A DNA stretch of 64,000 bases from Bradyrhizobium sp. ARR65 (GCF_000472385.1 NZ_AWZU01000027.1:41018-105017); one strand, 5' to 3'; positions 1 to 8,756 are shown, numbered from the stretch's first letter. A program made the numbers and translations. The notes: generated by a model from the sequence alone, not told the origin.

Positions 1-855
1 GCCCACGGCATCGTCCCGAACATCGTGGTCGGCACCTCGATCGGCGCGGTGGTCGGCGGCGCCTACGCGGCCGGCCACCTCGACACGCTGGAGGAGTGGG
101 CCCGCGGCCTGCAGGTGCGAAACATTCTCGGCTATCTCGACATTCGCCTCAACGGCTCAGGCCTGATCGGCGGCGAGAAGCTTGCGGCAAAGCTCGAAGC
201 TTCCATGGGCAATACGCTGATCGAAGACCTGCCGGTGAAATTCGCCAGCGTCGCCACCGAAGTGCGCACCGGTCATGAGATCTGGCTGACCCATGGCCGA
301 GTCGTCGACGGCATGCGCGCATCTTACGCCCTGCCGGGCATCTTCGCGCCGGTCCTGATCGGCGACCGCTGGCTGGTCGACGGCGCGCTGGTCAATCCGG
401 TCCCGGTGTCGGCGGCGCGCGCGCTCGGCGCGGAGATTGTCATTGCCGCCAACCTCTCCAGCGACGTGTTCACGCACTCGACCACGATCTATTCGCACGG
501 CGCACCGGCCGAAGTGCCGGAGACCGTGATAGATTCCACCGTGCCGCCCAAGCGCGGCATCGGCCGCTTCTTCTCGCCGGAGCGCACGGTCAAGCGCGAA
601 TTTTTCGGCAGCGCCGGCCGACCCGGCATCTCCTCCATCATGGTCGATGCCTTCAACATCATGCAGGACCGCATCACCCGCGCGCGCCTTGCTGGCGATC
701 CGCCGGATCTGCTGATCACGCCGCGGGTCGGCCAGATCGGCTGGTTCGATTTCCATCGCGCCGCCGACCTGATCGACTTCGGCGCGCGTGCCGCCGAGCG
801 CGCGCTGGATTCGATCCACGAAGCGATCCCGGCGCTGGCGCCGAAAGCGGAGTGA
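1..855 (+). CDS. Patatin-like phospholipase family protein (5' end outside window)
   Basis: The frame is open from the first base, so the N-terminus lies upstream of the window. The visible 284 residues carry the patatin nucleophile elbow G-T-S-I-G (near residue 13 of the visible part) and the partner motif V-D-G-A (near residue 127), which gives the Ser/Asp dyad of bacterial RssA-type patatins. These proteins hydrolyse acyl esters of lipids, usually at the membrane or in the cytosol. The glycine-rich oxyanion loop that normally precedes the elbow would be in the missing part. The gene converges on the CBS-domain gene across a 205-bp spacer rich in inverted repeats. The family call is firm, but the lipid substrate cannot be told. 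Confidence 0.85.
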   Translation, partial: AHGIVPNIVVGTSIGAVVGGAYAAGHLDTLEEWARGLQVRNILGYLDIRLNGSGLIGGEKLAAKLEASMGNTLIEDLPVKFASVATEVRTGHEIWLTHGRVVDGMRASYALPGIFAPVLIGDRWLVDGALVNPVPVSAARALGAEIVIAANLSSDVFTHSTTIYSHGAPAEVPETVIDSTVPPKRGIGRFFSPERTVKREFFGSAGRPGISSIMVDAFNIMQDRITRARLAGDPPDLLITPRVGQIGWFDFHRAADLIDFGARAAERALDSIHEAIPALAPKAE

Positions 856-887
856 GGTCAGCCGAGCCGCCAGCCACACGCGCGGCT

Positions 888-1050
888 CTGCTCCTTCTCC
901 CCGCGTTGTGGGCGTGACGAGCAAAGCTCGCGCTGGGAAGGTTGGGATGAAGGGGGCTGCCTCCGCGAGCGCGGTTCGTGGCGAGTCCCCTCGCCCGCAT
1001 CGCAGTTACAATGCGATCCGACCTCTCCCAGCCAGCGCGGGGAGGTAAAC
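888..1050. repeat. Long imperfect inverted repeat between convergent genes
   Basis: The outer arms at about 896-908 and 1034-1046 are complementary at roughly 11 of 13 positions. Further inner complementary segments (around 933-945 and 1020-1032) suggest a long branched hairpin. It fills the space between two genes that end facing each other, so it may end transcription in both directions. It resembles long palindromic intergenic repeats I know from Bradyrhizobium genomes, but other copies were not searched for. Confidence 0.5.
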
Positions 1051-1060
1051 CGACAGCGCC

Positions 1061-1489
1061 CTACGCCGTCTTGATGTATGTCCGCAGCGCTTCCTGCTCG
1101 GTCTCGTATTCCTGGACGCGCCATTTGACGACGTCGCCGATCGAGATCAGACCGACGATCCGCTCGCCCTCGAGCACCGGCAAATGGCGGAACTTGCCGA
1201 GCGTCATCATTTCCATGATGGCCGCGACCGTATCGTTCGGCCGGCAACTCACGACCTTGCGCGTCATGACCGCGCTCACCGGCTCCTCCAGCACGGCGGC
1301 TCCCCGCTCGCCCAGCACGCGCACGATGTCGCGCTCGGACAGAATGCCTTCGATGCGGCCCTCGCTCATGACCAAGACGGCACCGATCTTGCGCTCTCCG
1401 AGGAGCTTGATCGCCTCGAAGAGCTTGGCCTCCAGCGGGACACTTACGATTTGGTGGCCTTTGGTGTCGAGGATTGCACGTACCGTCAT
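1061..1489 (-). CDS. CBS domain-containing protein (two CBS repeats)
   Basis: A 142-residue protein made almost entirely of a tandem CBS pair (about residues 8-65 and 73-130), which together form one Bateman module. Such modules bind adenosyl nucleotides (AMP, ATP, SAM) and regulate a partner. Each repeat ends in the usual pattern of a small loop followed by an aspartate (S-E-R-D-I-V in repeat 1, S-I-G-D-V-V in repeat 2). No other domain is fused, so it is a stand-alone sensor of unknown partner, a common type in Rhizobiales. The gene is monocistronic and converges with the patatin gene. Confidence 0.88.
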   Translation of the reverse strand: MTVRAILDTKGHQIVSVPLEAKLFEAIKLLGERKIGAVLVMSEGRIEGILSERDIVRVLGERGAAVLEEPVSAVMTRKVVSCRPNDTVAAIMEMMTLGKFRHLPVLEGERIVGLISIGDVVKWRVQEYETEQEALRTYIKTA

Positions 1490-1694
1490 TGTCGTCTCCC
1501 TGAAGCGATCGCGCTCCTAAAAAGCTGGCGCGGTCTTTTTGCGAGTTTCAAACAACAGTCGGGCGCCAATTTCGTTGCAGGCGCTTGCTTGCAGGCACGC
1601 TTCTTCATCGAGCGCCGCTTTCCCGCGGGCGCGCGGCCCTCAGGCCGCATGAGTTGAGCCATCGATGATGGAGGAAATCGCCTGATGCCGCAAG

Positions 1695-2513
1695 CTAGTA
1701 CGCCGCACCTGCAGCATCGGGATTTGTGCGCGGCACAGGATCGAACAGCGAGAACGACACGAGCCCGGCAAAGAAACCGCCGATATGCGCCTGCCAGGCG
1801 ACGCTGGTGCCGTCGGCGCCGATCGCCAGCGAGCCGATACCGAAGATGAGGTTGACCCCGAACCACACCAGGAGAAAGGCGAGCACGCGCCCATTGCGCA
1901 AGGACCGCGACAGCGACAGCGCCGGTACCTTGGCGGCAGCCTCCGCATCGCCGCGGTTCAACGAGAGAAAGCTGCCTCGCACGAAAGCAAAGCGGATCGC
2001 AGCGGCCATGGCGCCCGAGACCGACGCAGAGGCGCCGATCATCGGCGCCACCGCGTGCTCATGGGTGATGAGATGCGCGAGCGCGCCCGCGGCGGCGGTC
2101 ACCGCCATGAACAGGAAAAAGCGGAACGCGCCGAAGCGGCGCGCCAGCGCGCTGCCGAACGGCAAGAGCCACAGCACGTTGAAGCCAAGATGGGTGAGAT
2201 TGGCATGCAGCAGAGAGTAGGTGACGAAGGTCCAGACCTTGGCCCCGGCCCCGCCGGGAAAGGTCAAGTCGATCAGCGTCGAATCGTAGCGCTTCGGAAT
2301 GAATCCGAAGACATCGATGGTCCAGTCCTCCCATTCGACCGGCAGCAGCACGCGCAAATGGATCGCGGCGAGCACGAGAATGTAGGCAGTCAGCGCCGGC
2401 GGCAGCGTCAGGATCGGCTCGCGCGGGCGATGTTGCTGCAGTTCCGACGAGGCGTCCTGCGGGGGGTCGAGAGGGGCTTCCAAGGGGATTTTAGACCTCA
2501 AAATGAGCGTCAC
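1695..2513 (-). CDS. Rhomboid family intramembrane serine protease
   Basis: About 272 residues with six or more hydrophobic segments. Rhomboid landmarks are visible: a conserved H and N in the second membrane helix region (L-L-H-A-N-L-T-H-L-G-F-N), the G-A-S-A-S-V-S-G segment holding the catalytic serine, and a histidine in A-H-I-G-G-F-F-A-G in the last helix, giving a Ser-His dyad. Rhomboids cut transmembrane substrates inside the lipid bilayer. No ATG fits the start. A GTG at 2513 was chosen because the region upstream looks non-coding, but no strong ribosome site supports it, so the start is uncertain. It is divergent from the small gene at 2619. Confidence 0.85.
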   Translation of the reverse strand: MTLILRSKIPLEAPLDPPQDASSELQQHRPREPILTLPPALTAYILVLAAIHLRVLLPVEWEDWTIDVFGFIPKRYDSTLIDLTFPGGAGAKVWTFVTYSLLHANLTHLGFNVLWLLPFGSALARRFGAFRFFLFMAVTAAAGALAHLITHEHAVAPMIGASASVSGAMAAAIRFAFVRGSFLSLNRGDAEAAAKVPALSLSRSLRNGRVLAFLLVWFGVNLIFGIGSLAIGADGTSVAWQAHIGGFFAGLVSFSLFDPVPRTNPDAAGAAY

Positions 2514-2618
2514 CAGGCGATGATGGCCAGATAGGCGGCTTTGTCCCCGCTGCGCAAGGGCACCGAGGAGACCCAAAAATCAAAAATCCCACCGAGCTGC
2601 CCCGCCGGAGAAAATTAC

Positions 2619-2933
2619 ATGCGCACGCACGCCGCAAAACAGATTTCGCTGCCATTGCTTTCAAACGGCCAATTCACGACATTTGCAGCGGAAAATCGCG
2701 CGCGAACGATGATGCAGGACCCCCAATTCGATCCCTTTGGCGAGCCGGTGGCAATCGCCGATACGCGGACAACGGCGCGCGGGTCGCGCTGGTTGACGCG
2801 AACCGGCGCCGGCCTGTTCTGGGCGCTGGTGATCGTCATCGTGGCGGCGCGTGCGATCTACTTCGAACCGGGCGTCTTCAACGGCTTCGATCGCGCCGTC
2901 GCCTTCGCACAAAGCCTGCTCGCGTCACTGTGA
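2619..2933 (+). CDS. Small single-pass membrane protein, unknown function
   Basis: A 104-residue protein with one clear hydrophobic segment at about residues 67-83 and a polar N-terminal half rich in D, P and F. The start at 2619 is preferred because a GGAG stands eight bases upstream. A second ATG at 2709 lacks such a site but would begin just before the better-conserved-looking part (M-Q-D-P-Q-F-D-P-F-G-E-P). I do not recognise a named family. It is divergent from the rhomboid gene and upstream of the YeiH-type transporter, with no sign of co-transcription. Confidence 0.55.
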   Translation: MRTHAAKQISLPLLSNGQFTTFAAENRARTMMQDPQFDPFGEPVAIADTRTTARGSRWLTRTGAGLFWALVIVIVAARAIYFEPGVFNGFDRAVAFAQSLLASL

Positions 2934-3092
2934 TCGGACTGGCCCCCGGCGTAAGGGAGCCGGTCGCGGCCCATGCTCATTTGCGTGGCTGATAAACGCT
3001 GCGAGATGCAATTTCTTTCTATCGCGGCAATCTGAAAATATATTACCCTCCGGCCCTCACTCAGCGCACAGTTTGTTCTGAAGCGAGGGTTT

Positions 3093-4172
3093 GTGCCGCT
3101 CGACAAGACAATTGCGAAGAAGGATTCCGAGGAAGGCCGCCTGGGCTCCGCGTTCCGGCGCCTCGGCGCTGCGCTGCCCGGCGTCGCGCTCTGTCTGTTG
3201 ATTACCGTAACGTCCTTGGCGATCCAGCGGCTGGAGGAGCGGCTTTTCGGGCACCCTTATGTCGAGGCGCTGGTGATCGCGATCCTGCTCGGCATGGCGG
3301 TGCGCTCGTTCTGGCGCCCACCCGAGCGCTGGCAGATCGGCATTGCCTTCAGCGCCAAGCAGCTCCTCGAAATCGCCGTGACGCTGCTCGGGGCTTCCAT
3401 CAGCTTTGCCGCGATCGCCGCCTCGGGCTCGCTGCTGCTGGCCGCCATCATCGGCACCGTGATCGTCGCGCTCGGCGTGAGCTTCGGCGTTGCCCGCGCG
3501 CTCGGCCTGCCGACGAAGCTCTCGATCCTGATCGCCTGCGGCAATTCGATTTGCGGTAATTCGGCGATCGCCGCCGTGGCGCCCGTGATCGGCGCCGACG
3601 GGGACGACATCGCCTCCTCCATCTCCTTTACCGCCGTGCTCGGCGTGCTCATGGTATTGGGACTGCCGCTGCTCATTCCGCTGCTCAAGCTCTCGGCGAC
3701 CCAATACGGGATTCTCGCGGGGCTCACCGTCTACGCGGTGCCCCAGGTGCTCGCCGCCACCGTCCCCGCGGGCGTGGTCAGCACGCAGATCGGGACGCTG
3801 GTGAAGCTGGTTCGCGTGCTGATGCTCGGACCTGTCGTGGTCGGGCTTTCGCTGATCGCCTCGCGCAGGCTCGGCGTCGGAGCAGCCAAGGCCGGCGGAA
3901 AGCCGGTAGGCCCTTTCAAGCTGGTGCCGTGGTTCATCATCGGCTTTCTCGTGCTCGCCGCGTTGCGCTCGCTGCAGATCGTGCCGGACGTGGTCGTGGA
4001 ACCGGTGACGCGGACGGCGGCGCTGCTCACGGTCGTCTCGATGGCGGCGCTGGGGCTCGGCGTCGATGTCCGCGTTCTCTCCAACGTCGGCGGCAAGGTG
4101 ACGGCGGCGGTGACACTATCCCTGGTGCTGCTGCTTGCGATGAGCATCGTGATCATTCAGCTCTTCAAGTGA
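3093..4172 (+). CDS. YeiH/YadS-type putative sulfate exporter family membrane protein (UPF0324)
   Basis: A 359-residue protein with about ten hydrophobic segments. It carries the family hallmark C-G-N-S-I-C-G-N-S-A-I-A-A (near residue 150), a Gly/Asn-rich re-entrant loop, and the Y-A-V-P-Q-V segment near residue 213. The family (Pfam Cons_hypoth698) is annotated as a putative sulfate exporter, and members often sit beside LysR regulators of sulfur metabolism. No such regulator is next to it here. Translation starts at a GTG. The gene is flanked downstream by a double hairpin at 4206-4249. The fold assignment is firm, but the transported ion is an inference from the family. Confidence 0.85.
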   Translation: MPLDKTIAKKDSEEGRLGSAFRRLGAALPGVALCLLITVTSLAIQRLEERLFGHPYVEALVIAILLGMAVRSFWRPPERWQIGIAFSAKQLLEIAVTLLGASISFAAIAASGSLLLAAIIGTVIVALGVSFGVARALGLPTKLSILIACGNSICGNSAIAAVAPVIGADGDDIASSISFTAVLGVLMVLGLPLLIPLLKLSATQYGILAGLTVYAVPQVLAATVPAGVVSTQIGTLVKLVRVLMLGPVVVGLSLIASRRLGVGAAKAGGKPVGPFKLVPWFIIGFLVLAALRSLQIVPDVVVEPVTRTAALLTVVSMAALGLGVDVRVLSNVGGKVTAAVTLSLVLLLAMSIVIIQLFK

Positions 4173-4205
4173 AGAGTTCGCCGCAAGACACTTTCCTGAC
4201 AAACG

Positions 4206-4249
4206 CTTTTTCGAAAACGAAAAAGGGAGGATGCTGAGAACATCCTCCC
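4206..4249 (-). terminator. Double hairpin; reads as an intrinsic terminator on the minus strand
   Basis: The first hairpin pairs 4206-4213 with 4218-4225 (8 bp, AAAA loop). The second pairs 4225-4233 with 4241-4249 (9 perfect bp, 7-nt loop). On the minus strand the second stem is followed directly by CTTTTTCG, the stem-plus-T-run form of an intrinsic terminator. On the plus strand it lacks a T-run. No minus-strand protein gene lies upstream of it, so it may end an unannotated transcript or simply protect the 3' end of the transporter mRNA. Confidence 0.55.
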
Positions 4250-4598
4250 TCACGTGGTTGGTTATTTTCACGCGGGTCCGGGGCAACATCCGCACCCCTC
4301 CGCGCGCTGACCCAATCCGTTTGACGTCGCCCGTGTGACTGCGCTTCCGCACTGCCCGCGGCCGGCAACCTGGAGCAAGCGGCCGACGGCGAAAGCACCA
4401 TCACCTTACCAGCCACCCAGCGTGCGCCAAGCACATCGTTAATTTAACCTTAACGACGTAAAGCCCTCGGGAAAACGGCGCGAAAGCCGCCGGCGGCATG
4501 GACGCTGCACGACCCCTCCTGCACTAATGGTTAAGGGAAAGTAAGTGCGCGAGAACGGGACAGAACTGTCCCGATCGCAGCACCGGGGAGTATGCGTC
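4250..4598 (-). other. Gene-free stretch that may encode a small RNA on the minus strand
   Basis: No protein-like frame is seen in these 349 bases. On the minus strand the interval ends in the intrinsic-type terminator at 4206-4249 and carries several GC-rich short complementary segments. The AT-rich part at 4438-4455 (repeated TTAA) could be a promoter. I could not match it to 6S, SRP, RNase P or tmRNA by eye, so an RNA gene is only a suggestion. Confidence 0.2.
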
Positions 4599-5153
4599 AT
4601 GAAGCATCCGTCCAGCCGCGAGTTCTTCGCTTATTGGGACGGCAAACGCGGAAGCGCGCGCGCCCCCGACCGCAGCGACATCGAGCCGAACGCCGTGCGC
4701 GGCCTGCTCGGCGACATCTTCGTCCTCTCCTGTGATCTCGATGCCGGCTATCCGTTTCGCGTCGCCGGCACCCGGGTGTGCGCGCTGTTCGGCCGCGACC
4801 TCAAGGACGAGAGCTTCGCCGCGTTGTTTACGCGCGAAAGCCGCCGCGAGATCGAGGACATCGCAACCGTCGTTGCCGAGGAAATGCTGCCGAGCATCGC
4901 AGGCCTCACCGCGACCGCCACCGACGGCACGCGGACGCATCTCGAACTGTTGCTGCTGCCGTTCAACGCGCGCGCACACGCCCCCATCAGCATGACCGGC
5001 CTGCTTGCTCCGTTCGAAAGCAATCCCGGCATGCTCGGCGCGCTCGAACTGGTCTCGCACCGCTATCTGCATCAGCCGGAAAAGATCATTCCGCGCGCGA
5101 TCCGCAAGCTCGCGATCGCCCGCGGCTTCATGGTGTACGAGGGACTGCGCTAG
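4599..5153 (+). CDS. PAS domain-containing protein (PAS_5/DUF1488-like small sensor)
   Basis: A 184-residue soluble protein. The pattern near its start (F-F-A-Y-W-D-x-K-R-G, then R-S-D-I-E-P) and the segment F-R-V-A-G-T-R-V-C-A-L-F-G-R-D-L match the single-domain PAS_5 proteins that are abundant in Rhizobiales. These are thought to be small sensory or adaptor proteins. No output domain is fused. The ATG at 4599 is preferred over an upstream GTG at 4545 because GGGAG sits eight bases before it. Its stop overlaps the stop of the convergent aminotransferase gene by four bases. Confidence 0.7.
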   Translation: MKHPSSREFFAYWDGKRGSARAPDRSDIEPNAVRGLLGDIFVLSCDLDAGYPFRVAGTRVCALFGRDLKDESFAALFTRESRREIEDIATVVAEEMLPSIAGLTATATDGTRTHLELLLLPFNARAHAPISMTGLLAPFESNPGMLGALELVSHRYLHQPEKIIPRAIRKLAIARGFMVYEGLR

Positions 5154-6301
5154 TCCTTCAACCGCCGCGTCAGCGCTGCGACGAAGCGATCGGCATCGAC
5201 TTCGTCGTTATAGACATGCGGTGCAATGCGCATGCGACCAAGGCGCGCCGCGACGTAGATGCCCTCGCTTGCCAGCCCCTCGATCAGCCCCGTCGGCATG
5301 CTGCCCTTGAAACCGAGGCTCAGAATATGCGGCGCCCGCAAAGTGCGGTCCGGCGCGGACAGGCCCAAACCGCGGATGTCCTGCGCGATACGATCGGTCA
5401 ACATCGACAGCCGCTGCACCACCGCGCCCTGTCCCCAGTCGGCCATCATCTCCATGCCGATCGAGGCCATCTCCATCGAGATGAAGTGGTCGCGCTCTCC
5501 CATGTCGAAGCGGCGCGCGTCCGGCACATAGCGCAGATCGGCGAAATAGACCGCGTTCTCGGCGCGCACATCGCGGCGGCCGTAGGATGTCTGCTCGAGC
5601 GGAACGCCGCCCTGATGCCGCTTGGCGATGTAGATGAAGGCGCGACCATAGGGCCCGAGCAGCCACTTGTAGGTCGGAAAGATCACGAAATCCGGATCCA
5701 GGCGCTGCACGTCCATCGCCAGCACGCCGGCGCTCTGCGTCGCATCGACAAGGAGCATCGCGCCCTGCCGCTTGAGCGCAGCGCGTATCGCTTGAACATC
5801 GATCAGTCCGCCGTCCGACCAGTGCACCGAGGAAATCGAGGCGAGTCCGACCGGCGGCCCACCCGGGCGTTCGACGATCGCAAGGATAGCGGATGTCCAA
5901 TCGCCGTCGTCGGGCCGGTTCACCGTCTCGACGGTGAAACCCTGCGCTTCCGCACGCACGCGCCATTCGAGCACCGGCGAGGAGTGATCGTTCTCCAAAA
6001 CGACCACGCGCGAGCCGCGCGCGATCGTGACGATCTTTGCGGCCGTCGCAACGCCATAGCTGACCGAGGGAATGAGCGCGATGTCGGCCGCATCGGCACT
6101 GATCAGGCGCGCCGCGGCCCTGCGCGCGCGCTCATACTGCTCGCCCGCGAAGCTTGCATCGAGTGTCCATGGTGTCGCCTTGCGCCCGACAGCGGCGCGG
6201 CCGGCTTCTCGGGTCCGCAACGGTAGCGGGCTGTAGGACGCCGCATTCAAGTAGCAGATGTGGCGCGGTATCTCGAACAGCTCACGTTGCGATGCAAGCA
6301 T
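5150..6301 (-). CDS. Aminotransferase class V-fold PLP-dependent enzyme (cysteine desulfurase/kynureninase-like)
   Basis: A 383-residue fold-type I PLP enzyme. The cofactor signatures are D-A-T-Q-S-A-G (Asp near residue 186, contacts the pyridine nitrogen) and F-P-T-Y-K-W-L-L-G-P-Y-G (Schiff-base Lys near 212). The N-terminal Y-L-N-A-A-S-Y-S-P-L and the central S-V-H-W-S-D-G-G fit the class V/SufS-like clade. No catalytic cysteine loop of group II desulfurases is evident, so a substrate cannot be named. The ATG at 6301 is chosen over an upstream one at 6346. It is divergent from the EAL gene across 175 bp, and neither neighbour suggests a pathway. Confidence 0.82.
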   Translation of the reverse strand: MLASQRELFEIPRHICYLNAASYSPLPLRTREAGRAAVGRKATPWTLDASFAGEQYERARRAAARLISADAADIALIPSVSYGVATAAKIVTIARGSRVVVLENDHSSPVLEWRVRAEAQGFTVETVNRPDDGDWTSAILAIVERPGGPPVGLASISSVHWSDGGLIDVQAIRAALKRQGAMLLVDATQSAGVLAMDVQRLDPDFVIFPTYKWLLGPYGRAFIYIAKRHQGGVPLEQTSYGRRDVRAENAVYFADLRYVPDARRFDMGERDHFISMEMASIGMEMMADWGQGAVVQRLSMLTDRIAQDIRGLGLSAPDRTLRAPHILSLGFKGSMPTGLIEGLASEGIYVAARLGRMRIAPHVYNDEVDADRFVAALTRRLKD

Positions 6302-6476
6302 ACGAATCTCTTTAATATCTTGCCGATTGCATTTAGACTGGAACACACGCGCCCACTGTTCGCCGCCGGCTGGCGCTCCCGGCCTTTCTCATTTGATTAC
6401 CATAACTTTCTCGGGCGGCATTCGCATCAATTGCACGCGGCGAGCGTTCGTCGCGGAAACGTCAAAATCCCCCCTG

Positions 6477-7691
6477 ATGTTGGGTTCCGGGATGATCGGA
6501 GACACAACGCCGGAAGCGAAAGTAACGAAGCGTTCAACATTTGGGCGCCGCAGGGTCGTGCCGCGCGCCACCGTCGTCGACAGCAAGAAGCATAACCAGG
6601 CTTTCCTGCTGGAGACGCTTGGCGAACTCGGATTCATTGCCAGCCCCTGCCCCGCCGAGCCGGCCAGCATCATGGAGACGGCGCCGGATCTCGTGGTGCT
6701 CGGAATCTCTGGCGGTGACGGCGTCGAGATCAGCCAAATTTTACGCGTTCTCGCCGATGCCGAGTTCGTGGGCTCGGTGCTTGCCATCGGCCCGGCTCAT
6801 TCGGTTCTGGTCCAGGCCGTCCGGCAGCTCTGCAATGAGCTCGGCCTTGCCATGCTGCCGATGCTGCCCACGCCTTTCAGTGTCGAGGTGCTGCGCGGGC
6901 GCGTTGCGGGATTTCTTTCTCCGGGAGCCGCGCCCAGCCCCGTGGTCGACGTCGCCGAAGCGCTCAAGCTTGGCTGGCTTGAATTGTGGTATCAGCACAA
7001 GATCGACGTCCACTCGTTGCAGCCGAGCGGCGCAGAAGCGCTTGTCCGCATCCGTCACCCCGCGTGGGGTGTCGTTTCGCCCGCGGACTTCATCCCGGAC
7101 AGCAGGGATCCGAGCTTCCGCGGGTTTTCCGAGTTCGTGGTCAGCCGCGCCGTGGAAGACTGGCATACGTTCGTGCAGGAGCGCGGTCCGGTCGAAATCT
7201 CGATCAACCTTCCGCTGGCCTTTCTGAAGGACGGTCCCGCGGTGCTTGATCTTTGCCGGAAGCTGCCGAGCCATCCGGCATTCGGCGGCCTGCTGGTTGA
7301 AATCAATTGCGATGACATCATCCGCAACGGCGATCTGGTGGTGGATATCGCCCAGCAGCTCCGGTTTCGCAATCTCGCCATCTCGGTCGACGATGTCGGC
7401 GCCGAATGGCCGGAATTGAGGCGGCTTGCGATCTTCCCGTTTGTCGAATTGAAGGTTGACCGCCAATTCGTCACCGGTTGCGCCGAGGACCGGCTCAAGC
7501 AGGTGGTGTGCCGAGGCATCATCGATCTCGCCCGGAATTATGGCGCACGCGTCGTGGCCAAGGGCATCGAGACACGCGCCGATTTCCGTGCCGCCCACGA
7601 ATTGGGCTTTGATCAAGTGCAGGGTTTTCTGTTCGGCAAGCCGGTCAGCTCCCAGAAATTCGCGCGCTCCCCCCGCGTGGCTCCCGGCTGA
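6477..7691 (+). CDS. EAL domain protein with an N-terminal receiver-like region
   Basis: A 404-residue protein. The first ~110 residues look like a receiver-type alpha/beta domain (hydrophobic strands ending V-V-D-S and L-V-V-L-G-I). Residues ~155-395 form an EAL domain, the c-di-GMP phosphodiesterase fold. E-A-L-V-R, the Asn of S-I-N-L, the Glu of V-E-I-N, the Asp pair of D-D-V-G, the Lys of L-K-V-D-R and the Gln of V-Q-G-F are present. Loop 6, normally D-D-F-G-T-G, reads D-D-V-G-A-E-W, and A-E-G-V-E-T reads A-K-G-I-E-T. Activity is therefore uncertain and it may be a sensor or adaptor. The start could also be the ATG at 6492. A PilZ gene lies 120 bp downstream. Confidence 0.85.
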   Translation: MLGSGMIGDTTPEAKVTKRSTFGRRRVVPRATVVDSKKHNQAFLLETLGELGFIASPCPAEPASIMETAPDLVVLGISGGDGVEISQILRVLADAEFVGSVLAIGPAHSVLVQAVRQLCNELGLAMLPMLPTPFSVEVLRGRVAGFLSPGAAPSPVVDVAEALKLGWLELWYQHKIDVHSLQPSGAEALVRIRHPAWGVVSPADFIPDSRDPSFRGFSEFVVSRAVEDWHTFVQERGPVEISINLPLAFLKDGPAVLDLCRKLPSHPAFGGLLVEINCDDIIRNGDLVVDIAQQLRFRNLAISVDDVGAEWPELRRLAIFPFVELKVDRQFVTGCAEDRLKQVVCRGIIDLARNYGARVVAKGIETRADFRAAHELGFDQVQGFLFGKPVSSQKFARSPRVAPG

Positions 7692-7810
7692 AGTCGCCGA
7701 TCGCAAGGTTTGGGCGACGCCCACATCTCACGCAACCACCGCTAACCACCCATTAACCCTGTCGGACTTAGGGTCTTTCAACACCGGGCCGCCGGTGGTC
7801 GGGTGCAACG

Positions 7811-8425
7811 ATGGCGTTGGCGAACAAGAAATCCATTCTTCCCGCAACGGAAGAGCGTCGGCGCTTTCAGCGCGTCAAGGTGCATCTGCTCGGCCGCTAC
7901 ATGCTGCCGGATCGCCGTGAATTTCCGTGCCAGATCATCAATATGTCCCCCGGCGGGCTTGCATTGCTCGCGCCCGGGATCGGCAATGTCGGCGACCGCG
8001 TCATCGCCTATCTCGACCATATCGGCCGGGTCGAGGGCAAGATCACCCGCATCATCGACAATGGTTTTGCGATGACGATCGCGGCAACCGCCCGCAAGCG
8101 CGACAAGCTTGCGGCACAGCTCACCTGGCTCGCCAATCGCGACATTCTCAATCTGCCGGAGGATCGCAGGCACGATCGCATCATCCCGCGCAACCCGATC
8201 GCGGTGCTCACGCTCGAGGACGGCAGCAAGATGACCTGCCGCATCATCGACATGTCGCTGTCGGGCGCCGCGATTGCCGCGGAGACCCGTCCGCCGCTGC
8301 GCTCACTGGTGATGCTCGGCCGCGTCCAGGCCCGCGCGGTGCGCAACCTGGAGGATGGCTTTGCCATCGAGTTTGTCCATCAGCAGATGGCGGAAACTCT
8401 CGAAGAGAACGTTACCGCGCGGTAA
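7811..8425 (+). CDS. Tandem PilZ domain protein
   Basis: A 204-residue soluble protein with two PilZ-like halves. The first carries the c-di-GMP-binding R-R-R-F-Q-R (near residue 16) and N-M-S-P-G-G (near 45). The second has D-R-R-x-D-R-I-I-P-R (near 118) and D-M-S-L-S-G-A-A (near 148). PilZ domains bind c-di-GMP through an RxxxR arginine pair and a D/N-x-S-x-x-G loop, and both elements are recognisable at least in the first half. It probably acts as a c-di-GMP effector for motility or polysaccharide control. It lies just downstream of the EAL gene in the same direction. Confidence 0.88.
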   Translation: MALANKKSILPATEERRRFQRVKVHLLGRYMLPDRREFPCQIINMSPGGLALLAPGIGNVGDRVIAYLDHIGRVEGKITRIIDNGFAMTIAATARKRDKLAAQLTWLANRDILNLPEDRRHDRIIPRNPIAVLTLEDGSKMTCRIIDMSLSGAAIAAETRPPLRSLVMLGRVQARAVRNLEDGFAIEFVHQQMAETLEENVTAR

Positions 8426-8458
8426 AGCACCGCCTCCCGCAAATCGTCCGGACTTGCC

Positions 8459-8476
8459 GCGGCGCGCACGCGCCGC
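8459..8476. terminator. GC hairpin after the PilZ gene
   Basis: A perfect 8-bp GC-only stem (8459-8466 with 8469-8476) and a two-base loop, 33 bp after the PilZ stop. There is no T-run after it, so termination is only a suggestion. Confidence 0.35.
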
Positions 8477-8569
8477 TCTCCCACCGCATGCTCCCCCCGG
8501 CGGATCTCCCTCGCTCGCAGTCGGTTAACGCCCCCGCAGAAACGGAGAAAAAGGCTGTAACGACCGCAC

Positions 8570-8700
8570 TTGAGAGCTTAATAGATAAAATTTTATACAA
8601 TTGCGATCGTTTCAAATTTTATTCGAATAATGCTCAAGTCTATATCGATTTTTCGGCAGTTTTTACTTTCATTCATCTCAATTGTACTCCGCTGACTTAG
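8570..8700 (+). promoter_or_regulatory. AT-rich upstream region of the BTLCP peptidase gene
   Basis: Of the 331-bp gap between PilZ and the peptidase gene, the last 190 bases are strikingly AT-rich against a GC-rich genome, with runs such as AAAATTTTATA and TTTTTACTTT. No protein frame is convincing here. Such a tract is a likely promoter or upstream regulatory region, but no -35/-10 pair could be fixed. Confidence 0.4.
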
Positions 8701-8756
8701 CGGCACCGCAAAACCTTTGTGCGAAACGTGGTCCCAACAAGAAAACGGGGGCCACA

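Noticed and set aside
4250..4598. 6S RNA, tmRNA or RNase P RNA
   Set aside because: Considered because of the minus-strand terminator, but none of the conserved core motifs of those RNAs was recognised.
4778..6226. Plus-strand open frame of 482 codons
   Set aside because: It runs antisense to the aminotransferase gene and out of frame with the PAS gene, and its Arg/His-rich composition is that of a shadow frame.
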